Shown here: positions 27,284 through 37,320 of the stretch, in pieces
Layout of the letters: the number at the start of each line of letters is the position of its first letter
Position numbering within the stretch: the first letter of the stretch is position 1
From: Roseovarius aestuariivivens
Lineage (GTDB): Bacteria > Pseudomonadota > Alphaproteobacteria > Rhodobacterales > Rhodobacteraceae
Length of the DNA stretch: 64,000 nucleotides
NCBI RefSeq assembly: GCF_004761875.1
Contig: NZ_SJEY01000004.1
Location: 62,001 to 126,000, forward strand
Direction: 5' to 3'
Position numbers and translations under genes: made by a program
The notes under the pieces: generated by a model
Databases searched by the model: none
What the model was told of the DNA's origin: nothing
The model's input: only the letters and a program-made list of their open reading frames with translations

Positions 27284-27877
27284 TCAGCGGCGCGCAAGCC
27301 GGGCCAGATCCTGCGCCGTGTCCACGTCATTTAGCGTGTCGATCCGCGCCACGGACAGGCCGGGCAGGGTGGCCAGACTGTCGGAGAGCGCGTGTTCGGT
27401 CGACCACCGCACGCCCTCGAAAAGACCCACCGGCAGCGCCCGTATCCGCTTCAGCCCCACCAGCCAGAAGCCCCCGTCAGACGCCGGGCCAAAGACCGCG
27501 TCATGACGCCCCAGCGCCTCAAACGCCCGCGCGACCTGCGCCTTTCCGATCCCCGGAATGTCCGCGCCGATCACGCAGACTGGACCGGTCGGCGCGGCCC
27601 GCAGAAGTCGCGCCATCCGCGCGCCCAGATCGCCTGAACCTTGCGCGACGCGTGGCAGGTGCGCGGGCCAGGCACGGCTTTGCAGTCCTTCGCAGTCGGG
27701 CGACACCGCCAGCCACAGCCGCCAGCGCGGATCCTCCAGCCGACGCAAGAGCCGCGCCGCCTGATGCCGGAACCACCATGCCGCCGCGACAGGCCCGATG
27801 CCCCGCGCCAGCCGGGTCTTCACCCGGCCCGGGCGCGGCTCCTTGACCATCACGATCAGGTGCCGCTGGCGCGTCAT
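27284..27877 (-). CDS. DUF2064/TIGR04282-type glycosyltransferase-like protein
   Basis: A 197-residue protein with a nucleotidyl/glycosyltransferase fold. [15 protein letters not shown] at the N-terminus, VIGADIPG in the middle and [15 protein letters not shown] later are diagnostic of DUF2064. Some members are linked to arsenosugar synthesis and others resemble GTP-dependent nucleotidyltransferases such as CofC; no partner gene here supports either. ATG 27877 overlaps the dapE stop (ATGA), so the two are co-translated. Confidence 0.85.
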   Translation of the reverse strand: MTRQRHLIVMVKEPRPGRVKTRLARGIGPVAAAWWFRHQAARLLRRLEDPRWRLWLAVSPDCEGLQSRAWPAHLPRVAQGSGDLGARMARLLRAAPTGPVCVIGADIPGIGKAQVARAFEALGRHDAVFGPASDGGFWLVGLKRIRALPVGLFEGVRWSTEHALSDSLATLPGLSVARIDTLNDVDTAQDLARLARR

Positions 27878-29031
27878 CCGTTGAAATAGTCGCGCAGGAT
27901 CCGGGCGTAGATCGCCTTGAGCTGGCCGATCTGGGCCACCTCCACATGCTCGTTCACCTGGTGCATGCTTTGCCCCACCAGCCCCACCTCGACCACCGGG
28001 CAGTGATCCTTGACAAAGCGCGCGTCGGACGTCCCTCCCGAGGTCGACATAACCGGTCGCACCCCGGTTTCCGCCTCGACCGCGCGCACCACCATGTCCG
28101 ACAGGTCTCCCGGCGGCGTCAGGAAACTTTCGCCGGAGTTCTTCACGGTCATCTCGGCTTTCACCCCGAACTGCTCGGCCACGAGGTCCAGCGCGCCCCG
28201 CAGCCACTCGGTCAGGCTCTGACCGCTATGGGCGTCGTTGTAGCGGATATTGACCGTCGCGCGGCAGCTGGCCGGGATCACGTTGGTCGTGGGGTTTCCG
28301 GTGTCGATCGTCACCACCGCCAGCGTCGAAGGATCGAAATGCTCGGTGCCGCGATCAAGATCGTGACTCGACAGCCGGTCGATCAGCCGCGCCATGGCGG
28401 GCAGGGGGTTCACCGCGCGATGCGGATAGGCCGAATGGCCCTGCACCCCGGTCAGCGTGATCCAGGCCGACAGCGATCCGCGCCGTCCGATCTTGATCAT
28501 CTCGCCCATGGTCTCGGGGCAGGTCGGCTCGCCCACAAGGCAGACATCCATCGCCTCGTCGGTCTCTTCCATCCAGTCCAGCAGCGCGCGCGTGCCGTCG
28601 ACCGCGTCGCCCTCCTCGTCGCCGGTGATGGCCAGGATCACCGCGCCGTCCGCGGGCGGGGTTTCGGTCACGAAATCGATGGCGGCGGCGGCAAAGGCCG
28701 CCACGCCCGATTTCATGTCGACCGCGCCGCGCCCCCAAAGCGTGCCATCGCGCGTGACCGCGGCAAAGGGCGGATCGGTCCATTGCGCCTCGTCGCCCAC
28801 CGGCACCACATCGGTATGCCCGTTGAAGCCGAACCGCCGGCCAGCGTCCTTCGCCCCCCAGCGGGCATAGAGATTGGCGATGCCGTTGCGGTCCACCCGG
28901 GTGCAGTCAAAGCCCGCCGCGCTCAGCCGGTCGCGCAAAAGCCCCAGCGCGCCGCCCTCTTCGGGCGTGACGGACGGACAGCGGATCAGGTCTTCGGTCA
29001 GGGCGACGGGATCGGTCGGAAACGGGGGCAT
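27874..29031 (-). CDS. dapE: succinyl-diaminopimelate desuccinylase
   Basis: A 385-residue M20-family di-zinc enzyme releasing succinate from N-succinyl-LL-diaminopimelate, a late step of lysine and peptidoglycan precursor synthesis. Zinc ligands and catalytic residues are visible: His72 and Asp74 (GHTDVV), Asp105 ([10 protein letters not shown]), Glu139-Glu140 (TGDEEGD), and a C-terminal His in [11 protein letters not shown]. dapD, giving the succinylated precursor, lies at 34.1 kb on the same strand. Confidence 0.97.
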   Translation of the reverse strand: MPPFPTDPVALTEDLIRCPSVTPEEGGALGLLRDRLSAAGFDCTRVDRNGIANLYARWGAKDAGRRFGFNGHTDVVPVGDEAQWTDPPFAAVTRDGTLWGRGAVDMKSGVAAFAAAAIDFVTETPPADGAVILAITGDEEGDAVDGTRALLDWMEETDEAMDVCLVGEPTCPETMGEMIKIGRRGSLSAWITLTGVQGHSAYPHRAVNPLPAMARLIDRLSSHDLDRGTEHFDPSTLAVVTIDTGNPTTNVIPASCRATVNIRYNDAHSGQSLTEWLRGALDLVAEQFGVKAEMTVKNSGESFLTPPGDLSDMVVRAVEAETGVRPVMSTSGGTSDARFVKDHCPVVEVGLVGQSMHQVNEHVEVAQIGQLKAIYARILRDYFNG

Positions 29032-29331
29032 GGGGCAAACCTCGATGGCGATGTCCGCTCAGGTAGCGCGGACGCAAGCCGGACGCAAATGCCCTCGCGC
29101 GGAAGTTGACGGCGCATCACCCCACACAGGCGTTAATAGTAGTTAACAAGTCGTGAAACTTCTGGTACAGATATCCTAAATAAATGACCTGAGGCAGGGC
29201 AGAACGTACAGACAGGTCTCCGACAGCCGCCGCGCGGCATCGGCACATTTCCATGAGGATCAGGCCCTCATGTCGCCGGACGACCCACCTTGCGCGACTC
29301 TCCCTCGGTATAATGACAGGGCAGAGCGGGT
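29032..29331. other. 300-base spacer between divergent dapE and the Hint gene
   Basis: No convincing gene. It has an AT-rich centre with an inverted repeat GTTAA-N6-TTAAC (29132-29147), followed by an AT-rich stretch at about 29170-29190. A perfect TATAAT sits at 29309-29314, 18 bases before the Hint gene ATG. dapE promoter elements must lie in the left part but none stands out. Confidence 0.5.
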
Positions 29332-30909
29332 ATGGTTGCAGGCGTCGAACTTCCCATCAATAGATTTGCGTCCGCCACTCAGATGGCGCAGACGATTTTC
29401 GGCGACGGCGTTTCGGTGGTCGGCGCCTCCTATACCGGGGATCGGGACTCTTCGGGGATCTACACCAATGGCGACGCGATCGCGCCGGGCGTGACGCCCT
29501 CGGACACCGGTGTGATGTTCTCCACCGGTGATCTGCGCGGCTTTACCAACAACAATCCGTTTCAGTCGAACCAGTCCGCCAGCACCACGACCGGGTCGAG
29601 CGGGCCGAACAACCAGGCCGATTTCAACGCCGCGGCGGGCACGAACACCTATGACGCGGCCTATCTCGACGTCGACTTCATTCCCACCGGCGACGTGATG
29701 ACCCTGCGCTTTGTCTTCGCCTCCGAGGAATTCCCCGAATACGCCACCGGCGCATTTCAGGATTTCGTCGGCGTCTGGATCAATGGGGCCCTCGTGCCGA
29801 TGTCGGTCGGGGACGGCGATATCGACCCCAACAACCTCCATGCGGGCGCGGCGCCGAACCTCTTTGTCGATAACACGGCCGATCAATACAACACCGAGAT
29901 GGATGGCTTCACCGTCACCGTGACGCTGACCATTCCGGTGAATGCCGGCACGGTCAATTCCATCCGCATCGGCATCGCGGACGTGACCGACAACCGCTAC
30001 GATTCCACCCTGCTGATCGCGGGCGACAGCGTGCATACCACGCTGATTGCCACAGATGACAGCTCAACCCTCTTTCCAACCGGCTCCCGTACGCTCGATC
30101 TGCTGGCCAATGACATCAACAGCACCGGCGGCACGCTGAGCATTACGGCGATCAACGGCCAGCCGGTCGTCGCCGGAAGCACGGTCGTGCTCAATTCCGG
30201 CCAGACGATCACGCTCAACCCCGACGGCACCATCACCGTGCTGGGCGATGGTGATCAAGAGACCGTCAGCTTCACCTACGATATCGCCAGCAGCACCGGC
30301 GCCACCGACACCGGGTTTGTCACGCTCGATTCCATCCCGTGCTTTACCAAAGGCACCCGGATCGAAACCGATGCCGGTCCCGTCGAAGTCCAACATCTGC
30401 AACCGGGCATGCGTATCCTGACGCGCGATAACGGGCCGCAGCCGCTGCGCTGGATTGGCAACCGCGAGGTCGCGGGTCAGGGCGATTTAGCCCCGATCCG
30501 CATCCGCGCGGGCACGTTCGGCGATCACGGCGCCCTCTGCCTGTCCCCGCTGCACCGGATCCTGATCAATGACCCCGTGTCCGAGCTTTTCTTCGGCGAG
30601 CCCGAGGTGCTGGTCGCGGCGCGTGATCTTGTCGACGGGGCGCGGGTGACCCGCGCGCCCTGCGACACGGTAGAGTATTTTCACCTGCTCTTTGACCGCC
30701 ACCAGATCGTTTATTCCGAGGGCCTCGCCACCGAAAGCTTTCTGCCCGGTCCGCAGATCAGCCACAGCTTCGAGGCCGAGATCCTGAGAGAGATCTGTGC
30801 CCTCTTCCCCGAAATTGACCCCACGACCGGCACGGGCTACAGCGCGGCGGCGCGCCCGATGCTCAAGCGGTTCGAGGCGCATGTGCTGATGCGCAGGAAG
30901 GTGGCGTAA
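29332..30909 (+). CDS. choice-of-anchor-L / Hint-domain surface protein
   Basis: A 525-residue protein. About residues 1-235 form a choice-of-anchor-L domain (SATQMAQTIFGDGVSVV, FVFASEEFPEYA, FQDFVGVWING), about 240-330 a cadherin/VCBS-like repeat (LDLLANDINSTGGTL), and about 335-480 a Hint domain starting with Cys337 in IPCFTKGTRIET. Hint domains carry out intein-like self-cleavage. There is no classical signal peptide; such proteins are thought to leave through type I secretion. A TATAAT at 29309 and a short leader precede ATG 29332. A second Hint protein follows after two bases. Confidence 0.88.
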   Translation: MVAGVELPINRFASATQMAQTIFGDGVSVVGASYTGDRDSSGIYTNGDAIAPGVTPSDTGVMFSTGDLRGFTNNNPFQSNQSASTTTGSSGPNNQADFNAAAGTNTYDAAYLDVDFIPTGDVMTLRFVFASEEFPEYATGAFQDFVGVWINGALVPMSVGDGDIDPNNLHAGAAPNLFVDNTADQYNTEMDGFTVTVTLTIPVNAGTVNSIRIGIADVTDNRYDSTLLIAGDSVHTTLIATDDSSTLFPTGSRTLDLLANDINSTGGTLSITAINGQPVVAGSTVVLNSGQTITLNPDGTITVLGDGDQETVSFTYDIASSTGATDTGFVTLDSIPCFTKGTRIETDAGPVEVQHLQPGMRILTRDNGPQPLRWIGNREVAGQGDLAPIRIRAGTFGDHGALCLSPLHRILINDPVSELFFGEPEVLVAARDLVDGARVTRAPCDTVEYFHLLFDRHQIVYSEGLATESFLPGPQISHSFEAEILREICALFPEIDPTTGTGYSAAARPMLKRFEAHVLMRRKVA

Positions 30910-30911
30910 CG

Positions 30912-31985
30912 ATGGCCTGGCTCGGAACCAAGCAGAAAACCACGGGCTGGACCGATCTTCCGGCCGCCTCGGGGCATCGCTCCGATCCCGCGCGCATTCT
31001 GCGGCGCGGGACAATCGTGGCGGAAACCCGTCTCTCGGCCAACCGCCGCCCGCAGATCCTTGTCGATTTCATACGCCGCGCGCCGGTGTCCGGGCGCTTC
31101 AGCCTGCAGGCCGTGCCCGGCGGCGGGATCGTGCTGGTCGATGCGCTGGGCGACGACATGCGGCACGCGACGCTGCCGCATGCCGCCGAAAGCCGGCTCG
31201 ACCTTGTGCGGCTCAGCTACGCGTGGGACGCCGACAGCGGCTGGGCGCGGCTGACGCTCGAAGATCCCACAAGCCCGGTGACAGAAACCATTCCGGTCGC
31301 GGATCCTCTGCCGATCGCCCTCGATGATGTTGTGCAGGGTTTGCGCCACGGCTTGGGCTGCGACCCGCTTGGCGATCGGGATTTCATCGCGCTCTCCGAC
31401 GAGATCGAGCCGGTGGGCCCGATGCCGACCCTGACCGCGCAGGTGCCCGTGCTGACGACCAAGGGTGAGATCCCCGCCAGCGAGGTGCGCCGCGGCGATA
31501 TCGTCATCACCGACGAGGACCAGCACGTACCGGTCCTGCAGGTCGTGTCGCGCGCCGTGCCCGCGCTGGGCAGTTTCCAGCCCATCCGCCTGCGCGCGCC
31601 CTATTTCTCGCTCAAGCGCGATATCGTCGTCGCCCCGGCCCAGCGGCTCGTGATGCGCGGCAGCCAGGTCGAATACATGTTCGGCCGGGAAGCGGTGCTC
31701 GTGCCCGCGCGCCACCTGATCAACGACCGCTCCGCGTTCTTTGCCAAAGGGCCCGATCTCGTCACCTATTACCACCTGCTGCTGCCCGGGCACGAAAGCC
31801 TTCTGGCCAGCGGTTCCCCGATCGAAAGCCTGTATCTGGGGCGGCTGCGTCGCAATGCCGACGCGCTCTGTCACAGCGTGCTGGCCGGACTCGACCGCAC
31901 CCGGCTGCCCGAACACGCCCGGCCGATCTGGCCGGTGCTCAAACCTTTCGAGGCTGTGACTCTGGCGACAAGCCGCGCCGCCTGA
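30912..31985 (+). CDS. Hint-domain protein lacking the nucleophilic cysteine
   Basis: A 357-residue protein, two bases after the first Hint gene. The N-terminal 170 residues have no domain I recognise. From about 176 the sequence follows the Hint_2 pattern (VLTTKGEIPASEVRRGDIVIT, PIRLRAPYF, DIVVAPAQRLVM, YYHLLLPGHESLLA) and aligns with the upstream protein, but the position of the Hint Cys1 is Val180. Self-cleavage by the usual N-S shift should therefore be impossible. It may be a non-catalytic partner or immunity-like relative; the role is unknown. Confidence 0.8.
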   Translation: MAWLGTKQKTTGWTDLPAASGHRSDPARILRRGTIVAETRLSANRRPQILVDFIRRAPVSGRFSLQAVPGGGIVLVDALGDDMRHATLPHAAESRLDLVRLSYAWDADSGWARLTLEDPTSPVTETIPVADPLPIALDDVVQGLRHGLGCDPLGDRDFIALSDEIEPVGPMPTLTAQVPVLTTKGEIPASEVRRGDIVITDEDQHVPVLQVVSRAVPALGSFQPIRLRAPYFSLKRDIVVAPAQRLVMRGSQVEYMFGREAVLVPARHLINDRSAFFAKGPDLVTYYHLLLPGHESLLASGSPIESLYLGRLRRNADALCHSVLAGLDRTRLPEHARPIWPVLKPFEAVTLATSRAA

Positions 31986-31988
31986 GCG

Positions 31989-32315
31989 TCATTCGAAGAA
32001 CGGCGTCATCTGAGCGACGATCACGGCGTTTTCGTCGAGGGCGCGCTGCATCAGCGCCCGGTCTTCCGGGCCGATATCGTGGCCTTCCGCCTCGCGTTCG
32101 TCCAGCGTGCCGTAGCCGGTCACGTCCAGCGGCGCGGTATCCGCCTGCTTGAGGATCGCCACGGTCTCGCGCACCGCCTCGGCCTCGTCCACGCCCGAGG
32201 CGTAGACAACCAGCGCCGCCCCGGTCGCACCTTTAGGCAGGCCATCGCCGGACTTACGCCCGATTTCCACGAGAAGGGTAAAGACCTTCTGGCTCGACTT
32301 CTTCTTCTCAGCCAT
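31989..32315 (-). CDS. small hypothetical protein
   Basis: A 108-residue protein with a basic start (AEKKKSSQK) and an alpha/beta pattern. Not recognised. It overlaps the upstream 182-residue gene by eight bases, which supports both as real and co-translated. Its end is four bases from the convergent Hint gene. Confidence 0.65.
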   Translation of the reverse strand: MAEKKKSSQKVFTLLVEIGRKSGDGLPKGATGAALVVYASGVDEAEAVRETVAILKQADTAPLDVTGYGTLDEREAEGHDIGPEDRALMQRALDENAVIVAQMTPFFE

Positions 32316-32856
32316 CCCCTGTGTCCTTTGCGCCGAGCACCCGCCGCGCGACCGTTTTGACTTTGTCTCGCAGCCGTTGCATCACTGTTTCCCTCTGCCA
32401 GAACTGCCATTCAAGCTCGGACATGTCCGCATGCAACGCCTCGAAACCGTCCAGCAGCGGGTCCCTGAACCCGTCCGGCAAGGCACGAAACCAGGCCTCT
32501 CCGGGGGTTTTGAACCAGCGAAACGCCATGTGGCCCTGCGCGTCATCCTCCAATTCGGCGATCATCAACAGCGCGTTGCACACCACTTGCGACGTGCGAC
32601 TGTGGCCGTCCGAAGCATAAGAGATCAGTTCGATCGGTTCGCGCGGATACCAGCTGTTGTCCGATTGACGTGTCAGGCGACAGTCGTAGGTGTCGATCAG
32701 GTCATTCAGCGCAGCGAGATGCTTGCGATCATCCCCTGCGGCGGCTTGGCTGTCGCCTTCCGCGATTTCAGTCCGCAGATCCGGTGTCGCCGCGTCACGA
32801 ACCAACCTGACAAGCGTTTCCGTCGTCGCCCTGCGCCGTGGATCGCGTTCAGCCAC
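32308..32856 (-). CDS. hypothetical protein
   Basis: A 182-residue protein, started at GTG 32856 because a strong GGAGG lies eight bases upstream; the frame is open further but has no site. Composition is polar and helical (EIAEGDSQAAAGDDRKHLAALNDL), with a Trp-rich stretch (AFRWFKTPGEAWFRALPDGF) and a basic end. I do not recognise a family. It is the first gene of a two-gene unit. Confidence 0.6.
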   Translation of the reverse strand: MAERDPRRRATTETLVRLVRDAATPDLRTEIAEGDSQAAAGDDRKHLAALNDLIDTYDCRLTRQSDNSWYPREPIELISYASDGHSRTSQVVCNALLMIAELEDDAQGHMAFRWFKTPGEAWFRALPDGFRDPLLDGFEALHADMSELEWQFWQRETVMQRLRDKVKTVARRVLGAKDTGDG

Positions 32857-32990
32857 GCAAGAACCCTCCAGGACCGGTGCCGATGCGGCACCCGGTCCCG
32901 GCCAGACGCAAGGCTGCGTTATGTATGTATGCGCGGCAAGGCATGACGGCCTGATGCCCGCCGCCGCCGTGGAAGTCAATCTGTCCGGCC

Positions 32991-34025
32991 TCAGCCCCGC
33001 AGCCAGACTTCGACGCTAACGGCGGTGGCATAGACAAGCATCATAAGCACCGATTCCACGCCGATCCGCGCCGGTCCCTCGCGCTGCCGCAAAATCAGCC
33101 CCGACAGCAGGATCACGGTCATCAAAAGCCCCGTCGCCATCCAGAATAGATCGGTCGGCCCCGCCGCGTGGTAGATCGATCCGTCGCGATAGGCGATATC
33201 GGAAAAGACCAGGAACAGCGTGTCGAATGTGTTGCCGCCGATGATGCCGCCCACCGCCAGCTGCAGCGCCCCGCGCCGGACCGCGGTCAGCGTGGTCACC
33301 AGCTCGGGCAGCGACGTCACCACCGCCGTGCCAAGCGCGCCCACAAGGCTCGACGACAGACCGAACCGCGCGATGAAGACGGCGCCAGACTGGCTGATCA
33401 CCCAGCCGCTCAGCCCCATCAGCGCCACCAGCCCGGCGAATTGCAGCGCGGCGCGGCCCACCGGCTTGCCCGCCTCGGTCTCGTCCTCTGGCGCATCCTC
33501 GCGCGTGGCCGAGGTTTTGACAGGGCGCCACATCGGCTGGTCTCGCATCGCCGTGGTCAGTTTGATGCCCACGACATAGGCGACCGCCATCACGACAGAG
33601 ACGGGATGCACGCCCCAGACCGCCGCCTCGGGTCCGGCCATCGCGGCGATGGGCAGGCTCAGGAACCCGATCAGAAGCACGGTCTGGAACAGGTTGGCAG
33701 GCTCGGCGGCGGCATGTTCAAGGTTCGGCCCGCGATAGAACAGATCCGCCACCGCCAGAAACAGCGTCTGCGCCGCGATCCCGCCCACCGCGTTCGACAC
33801 CGCATAGCTGGCGTCGCCCTGCGACGCCGCGCTGACCGAAACAACGATCCCGGCAAGAGAGGTCGCCGCCCCCAACACGATGGCCCCGGCCACCGCCTCG
33901 CCCATGCGGGTGCGATCGGCGATGATATCGGCCAGTTCCGTCGCCTTGATCGACGCCAACACAACGACGCTGGCCGCGCCCAGCGACACGACAATAAGCC
34001 AGAAAGTGGACAGCGTGGCTAGCAT
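32991..34025 (-). CDS. sodium/calcium exchanger family membrane protein
   Basis: A 344-residue protein with about ten helices arranged as two homologous halves. Each half has an NCX-type alpha repeat: [18 protein letters not shown] with [12 protein letters not shown], and [18 protein letters not shown] with [14 protein letters not shown] polar cytoplasmic loop (about 170-195) separates the halves. CaCA family members exchange cations across the inner membrane; the ion here is unknown. The first repeat lacks the Glu of typical NCX PE motifs while the second keeps it (LPELVT). Confidence 0.87.
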   Translation of the reverse strand: MLATLSTFWLIVVSLGAASVVVLASIKATELADIIADRTRMGEAVAGAIVLGAATSLAGIVVSVSAASQGDASYAVSNAVGGIAAQTLFLAVADLFYRGPNLEHAAAEPANLFQTVLLIGFLSLPIAAMAGPEAAVWGVHPVSVVMAVAYVVGIKLTTAMRDQPMWRPVKTSATREDAPEDETEAGKPVGRAALQFAGLVALMGLSGWVISQSGAVFIARFGLSSSLVGALGTAVVTSLPELVTTLTAVRRGALQLAVGGIIGGNTFDTLFLVFSDIAYRDGSIYHAAGPTDLFWMATGLLMTVILLSGLILRQREGPARIGVESVLMMLVYATAVSVEVWLRG

Positions 34026-34126
34026 CTCAGCCGGGCCCGCCCCGTGTGTCGGTCCGATTCATGCGCGCCCCTTTCGCATCGCCGGGTTCAGGTCGGAAAC
34101 GCCGCGACGGCGGGGCGGTTCCGCGC

Positions 34127-34954
34127 TCAGTCGCGCAACAATTCGTTGATCCCGGTCTTCGAACGTGTCTGCGCGTCCACGCGCTTGACGATCACCGCGC
34201 AATAAAGATTGAGGTTGTTCTTTGTGGGCATCGATCCCGAAACCACGACCGAATAGGGCGGCACCTCGCCCATGAAGACCTCGCCGGTCTCGCGGTCGAC
34301 GATCTTGGTGGACTTGCCGATATAGACCCCCATGCCGAGAACCGAGCCCTCGCGCACGATGCAGCCCTCGACCACTTCCGAGCGCGCGCCGATGAAACAA
34401 TTATCCTCGATGATCGTCGGGCCCGCCTGCATCGGCTCCAGCACGCCGCCAATGCCAACGCCGCCCGACAGGTGCACGCCCTTGCCGATCTGCGCGCAGC
34501 TGCCGACCGTCGCCCAGGTATCCACCATGGTGCCCTCGTCCACATAGGCGCCGAGGTTCACAAAAGACGGCATGAGAACGACGCCCGGCGCGATATAGGC
34601 CGATTTGCGCACGACGCAGTTGGGCACGGCCCGGAACCCGGCGGCTTTCCAATCGGTCTCGCCCCAGCCCTTGAACTTGCTGTCGACCTTGTCCCACCAG
34701 CCAGCGCCCTGCGGGCCGCCATCCTGCAATTCCATATCCTTGATGCGAAAGCCCAGAAGCACGGCCTTCTTGGCCCACTGGTTGACGTGCCAGTCACCGT
34801 TCTCCTGCCGTTCGGCCACGCGAAGCTGGCCGCTGTCCAGCGCCTCCAGCGTGGCCTCGATGGCCTCGCGCGTCTCGCCGCCGGTGGTGGGGGTGATCTG
34901 GTCGCGGGTCTCCCACGCGGCCTCGATGGCGGTTTCAAGCTGTGCGTTCGACAT
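34127..34954 (-). CDS. dapD: 2,3,4,5-tetrahydropyridine-2,6-dicarboxylate N-succinyltransferase
   Basis: A 275-residue trimeric left-handed beta-helix enzyme that succinylates tetrahydrodipicolinate from succinyl-CoA in the lysine/diaminopimelate pathway. Hexapeptide repeats run from about 110 to 215 ([33 protein letters not shown]). The start is ATG 34954, six bases after GGGAG. dapE, which removes the succinyl group later, is 5 kb away on the same strand. Confidence 0.97.
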   Translation of the reverse strand: MSNAQLETAIEAAWETRDQITPTTGGETREAIEATLEALDSGQLRVAERQENGDWHVNQWAKKAVLLGFRIKDMELQDGGPQGAGWWDKVDSKFKGWGETDWKAAGFRAVPNCVVRKSAYIAPGVVLMPSFVNLGAYVDEGTMVDTWATVGSCAQIGKGVHLSGGVGIGGVLEPMQAGPTIIEDNCFIGARSEVVEGCIVREGSVLGMGVYIGKSTKIVDRETGEVFMGEVPPYSVVVSGSMPTKNNLNLYCAVIVKRVDAQTRSKTGINELLRD

Positions 34955-35127
34955 GGCATTCTCCCAAGGGCTCGTTGCGGCGTTCACTGGCCTATAAAAG
35001 CCCGCGCGAGCGCGCGCAAGCGAGCCGCGTGGCCAAGAGAGCGGCGCGCTCCCCGTGCAACTCGCGCTGGTCAAGCCGGTCGCGACCCATTACGGCTTTG
35101 AAAAAGACCAGCAAGGATCGCACCCGC

Positions 35128-35955
35128 ATGAAAGACGACCGCCACAGCCGGTTCCGCGACGCCGGCACGGATCGCAGCACCGCCGAACAGGTGCCCGACA
35201 CGCCCCAGACCCGCGCGCCCGCCTACCGCCTCGCGTTCGCCGATCCTGAGTTTCTTTGCCGGGACGAACTGCGGCCGGTGCGGCTGCAGCTCGAACTGCT
35301 CAAGCCCGAGATGCTTCTCAACGAGGCCGGCATCGAAAGCACCGTGGTGCTTTTCGGCGGCGCGCGCATCCCCGAGCCCGCGCAGAAGGACAGCGCGGCG
35401 ACCGAAACGCTCAAGAGCCTGTCGCGCTACTATGACGAGGCGCGCAAATTCGCCCAACTCATGACCGAACGATCAAATCAAAGCGGCGGCCGTGATTTCG
35501 TCGTCGCCACGGGCGGCGGTCCGGGCGTGATGGAGGCCGGCAATCGCGGCGCGGCCGAGGCCGGCGGCACGTCCATCGGGCTCAACATCGTGCTGCCCCA
35601 CGAACAGGCCCCGAACGCCTATGTCACGCCGGGGCTCTGCTTCAACTTCCACTATTTCGCCATCCGCAAGATGCATTTCCTGATGCGCGCCAAGGCGATC
35701 TGCTGCTTCCCCGGCGGCTTCGGCACGCTCGACGAGCTCTTCGAGTCGCTCACACTGGTTCAGACCGACCGGATGAACCGCATGCCCTTCCTGCTCTTCG
35801 GGGCCGAGTTCTGGCACCGCATCATCAACTGGGAGGCGCTGGCCGATGCCGGCACGATCTCGCCCGAGGATCTCGAGCTTTTCCAGTTCGTCGAAACGGC
35901 GGAAGAGGCTGTCGCGATCATCGACTCCTTCTACGAAAAGGCAGAGCCGGAATAG
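35128..35955 (+). CDS. LOG-family nucleotide phosphoribohydrolase-like protein
   Basis: A 275-residue Rossmann protein. The family motifs are GGGPGVMEAGNRG at about 130-142 and PGGFGTLDE at about 195-203. Relatives split nucleoside monophosphates into base and ribose 5-phosphate (cytokinin activation LOG, PpnN). About 70 residues precede the core, longer than minimal LOG proteins. ATG 35128 is used, with AAGGA 12 bases upstream. It is convergent with apt, so a joint role in purine salvage is possible but not shown. Confidence 0.88.
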   Translation: MKDDRHSRFRDAGTDRSTAEQVPDTPQTRAPAYRLAFADPEFLCRDELRPVRLQLELLKPEMLLNEAGIESTVVLFGGARIPEPAQKDSAATETLKSLSRYYDEARKFAQLMTERSNQSGGRDFVVATGGGPGVMEAGNRGAAEAGGTSIGLNIVLPHEQAPNAYVTPGLCFNFHYFAIRKMHFLMRAKAICCFPGGFGTLDELFESLTLVQTDRMNRMPFLLFGAEFWHRIINWEALADAGTISPEDLELFQFVETAEEAVAIIDSFYEKAEPE

Positions 35956-35994
35956 GGAGAAAGCCTGGCGCCCTGCCGCGCGCGGGGCCTTGCC

Positions 35995-36534
35995 TTACGC
36001 GCCCCCGAAGGCACAGAGGGCGTGCACGTCCATGCCCAGCTTTTCAAGCCGTGCGCGCCCGCCCAAATCCGGCAGATCCACCACGAAGGCGCAGCCGACG
36101 ATCTCGCCGCCCAGCCGTTCGACAAGCCGGATGCCCGCCTCTGCCGTGCCGCCGGTGGCCAAAAGGTCGTCGACGATCAGGATCTTCTCGCCGGCTGTGA
36201 TCGCGTCGTCATGCACCTCGACCACCGCCTCGCCGTATTCCAGCGTGTATTCCTCGGAAATCACCGCGCCGGGCAACTTGCCCTTCTTGCGCACCGGGAC
36301 AAATCCCACCGACAACTGGTGCGCCACCGCGCCGCCCAGGATGAAACCCCGCGCCTCCAGCCCGACCACCTTGTCGATGCGCAGACCCGCATAGGGGTTC
36401 AGCAGCTGGTCGATCGCCATCCGGAACCCGCGCGGATCGGCGAAAAGCGTGGTCACATCGCGGAACATGATCCCCTCATGGGGAAAGTCCACGATGGTGC
36501 GGATGTAATCCTTGACGGTCTTCGGCTCTGGCAT
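35995..36534 (-). CDS. apt: adenine phosphoribosyltransferase
   Basis: A 179-residue enzyme making AMP from adenine and PRPP. The PRPP-binding loop [13 protein letters not shown] is at 118-130, and the N-terminal [15 protein letters not shown] is typical of Apt. It salvages adenine released by methylthioadenosine phosphorylase, whose gene mtnP is on the same strand 2.5 kb upstream, separated by three other genes. Confidence 0.97.
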   Translation of the reverse strand: MPEPKTVKDYIRTIVDFPHEGIMFRDVTTLFADPRGFRMAIDQLLNPYAGLRIDKVVGLEARGFILGGAVAHQLSVGFVPVRKKGKLPGAVISEEYTLEYGEAVVEVHDDAITAGEKILIVDDLLATGGTAEAGIRLVERLGGEIVGCAFVVDLPDLGGRARLEKLGMDVHALCAFGGA

Positions 36535-36607
36535 GGCGGGACCTTTCGCGGCTTGGATCTCACTCTATGACTGTGTGGCGCATGCCCGGTTTCTTGGCAA
36601 GCGCGGC

Positions 36608-37237
36608 TCAGCCCGCGCGGCGCAGGCTGGCCGTCATGACCCCCATTGCGATCAATGTGCCGCCGCCCGCCCGCGTCAGCCACGCGACGACCCCGGGCCG
36701 TGTGATCGTGCGGCGCAGCCTGTCGGCCAAAAGCGCGTAGGCCAGCGCATTGACCGTCGCAAGTCCAACGAAGGTCACAACGAGGATCGTGAATTGCGGC
36801 AAAAGCGGCGCCGAGGGGGTCACGAATTGCGGCACGAAGGCGATGAAGAAGGCGATGGATTTGGGATTGAGCGCGGTGACCGCCGCATTATGGGCAAAGA
36901 CGCTGCGCGCGGTAACATCCCCGACGATCCGTGCGTCGCTCAGGCCCGCGGACGGCGCCGAGAGGATGAGCTTGATCCCCAGCCAGACGAGATAGACCGC
37001 GCCCGCCCACTTGAGCACCGTAAAGGCCGTGGCCGAGGCCAGAACCAGCGCCCCCAGACCGGCCAGCGAGGCGCTCATCGCGATGAAATCCCCAAGCGCC
37101 ACGCCCGCGGCACTTGCCACGGCGACGCTGCGCCCTTTCGACAGCGCATAGCTCAGCACCAGAAGGACAGTGGGTCCCGGGATCAGCAACAGCGCGGTAG
37201 AGGCAGCGACGAAGGTTAGCCAAAGATCAAGGTTCAT
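36608..37237 (-). CDS. LysE-family amino-acid exporter
   Basis: A 209-residue membrane protein with about six helices. The start (TFVAASTALLLIPGPTVLLVLSYALS) with PGP is diagnostic of the LysE/RhtB family; ALNPKSIAFFIAFVPQF is the second conserved region. It exports amino acids or similar metabolites; substrate unknown. It lies between apt and a LysR gene, all on the minus strand. Confidence 0.92.
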   Translation of the reverse strand: MNLDLWLTFVAASTALLLIPGPTVLLVLSYALSKGRSVAVASAAGVALGDFIAMSASLAGLGALVLASATAFTVLKWAGAVYLVWLGIKLILSAPSAGLSDARIVGDVTARSVFAHNAAVTALNPKSIAFFIAFVPQFVTPSAPLLPQFTILVVTFVGLATVNALAYALLADRLRRTITRPGVVAWLTRAGGGTLIAMGVMTASLRRAG

Positions 37238-37320
37238 GCGGTCATCTCCGGCTGGCCCGGCCCATCAGCGGACCGCGCCCCATAGTGCCAATGCCGGCCC
37301 GCTGTGCAAGGGGCCTTGTG

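Noticed and set aside
29132..29147. Possible CtrA binding site (GTTAA-N6-TTAAC)
   Set aside because: The spacing as I recall the consensus is TTAA-N7-TTAAC, one base longer; kept only as an AT-rich inverted repeat.
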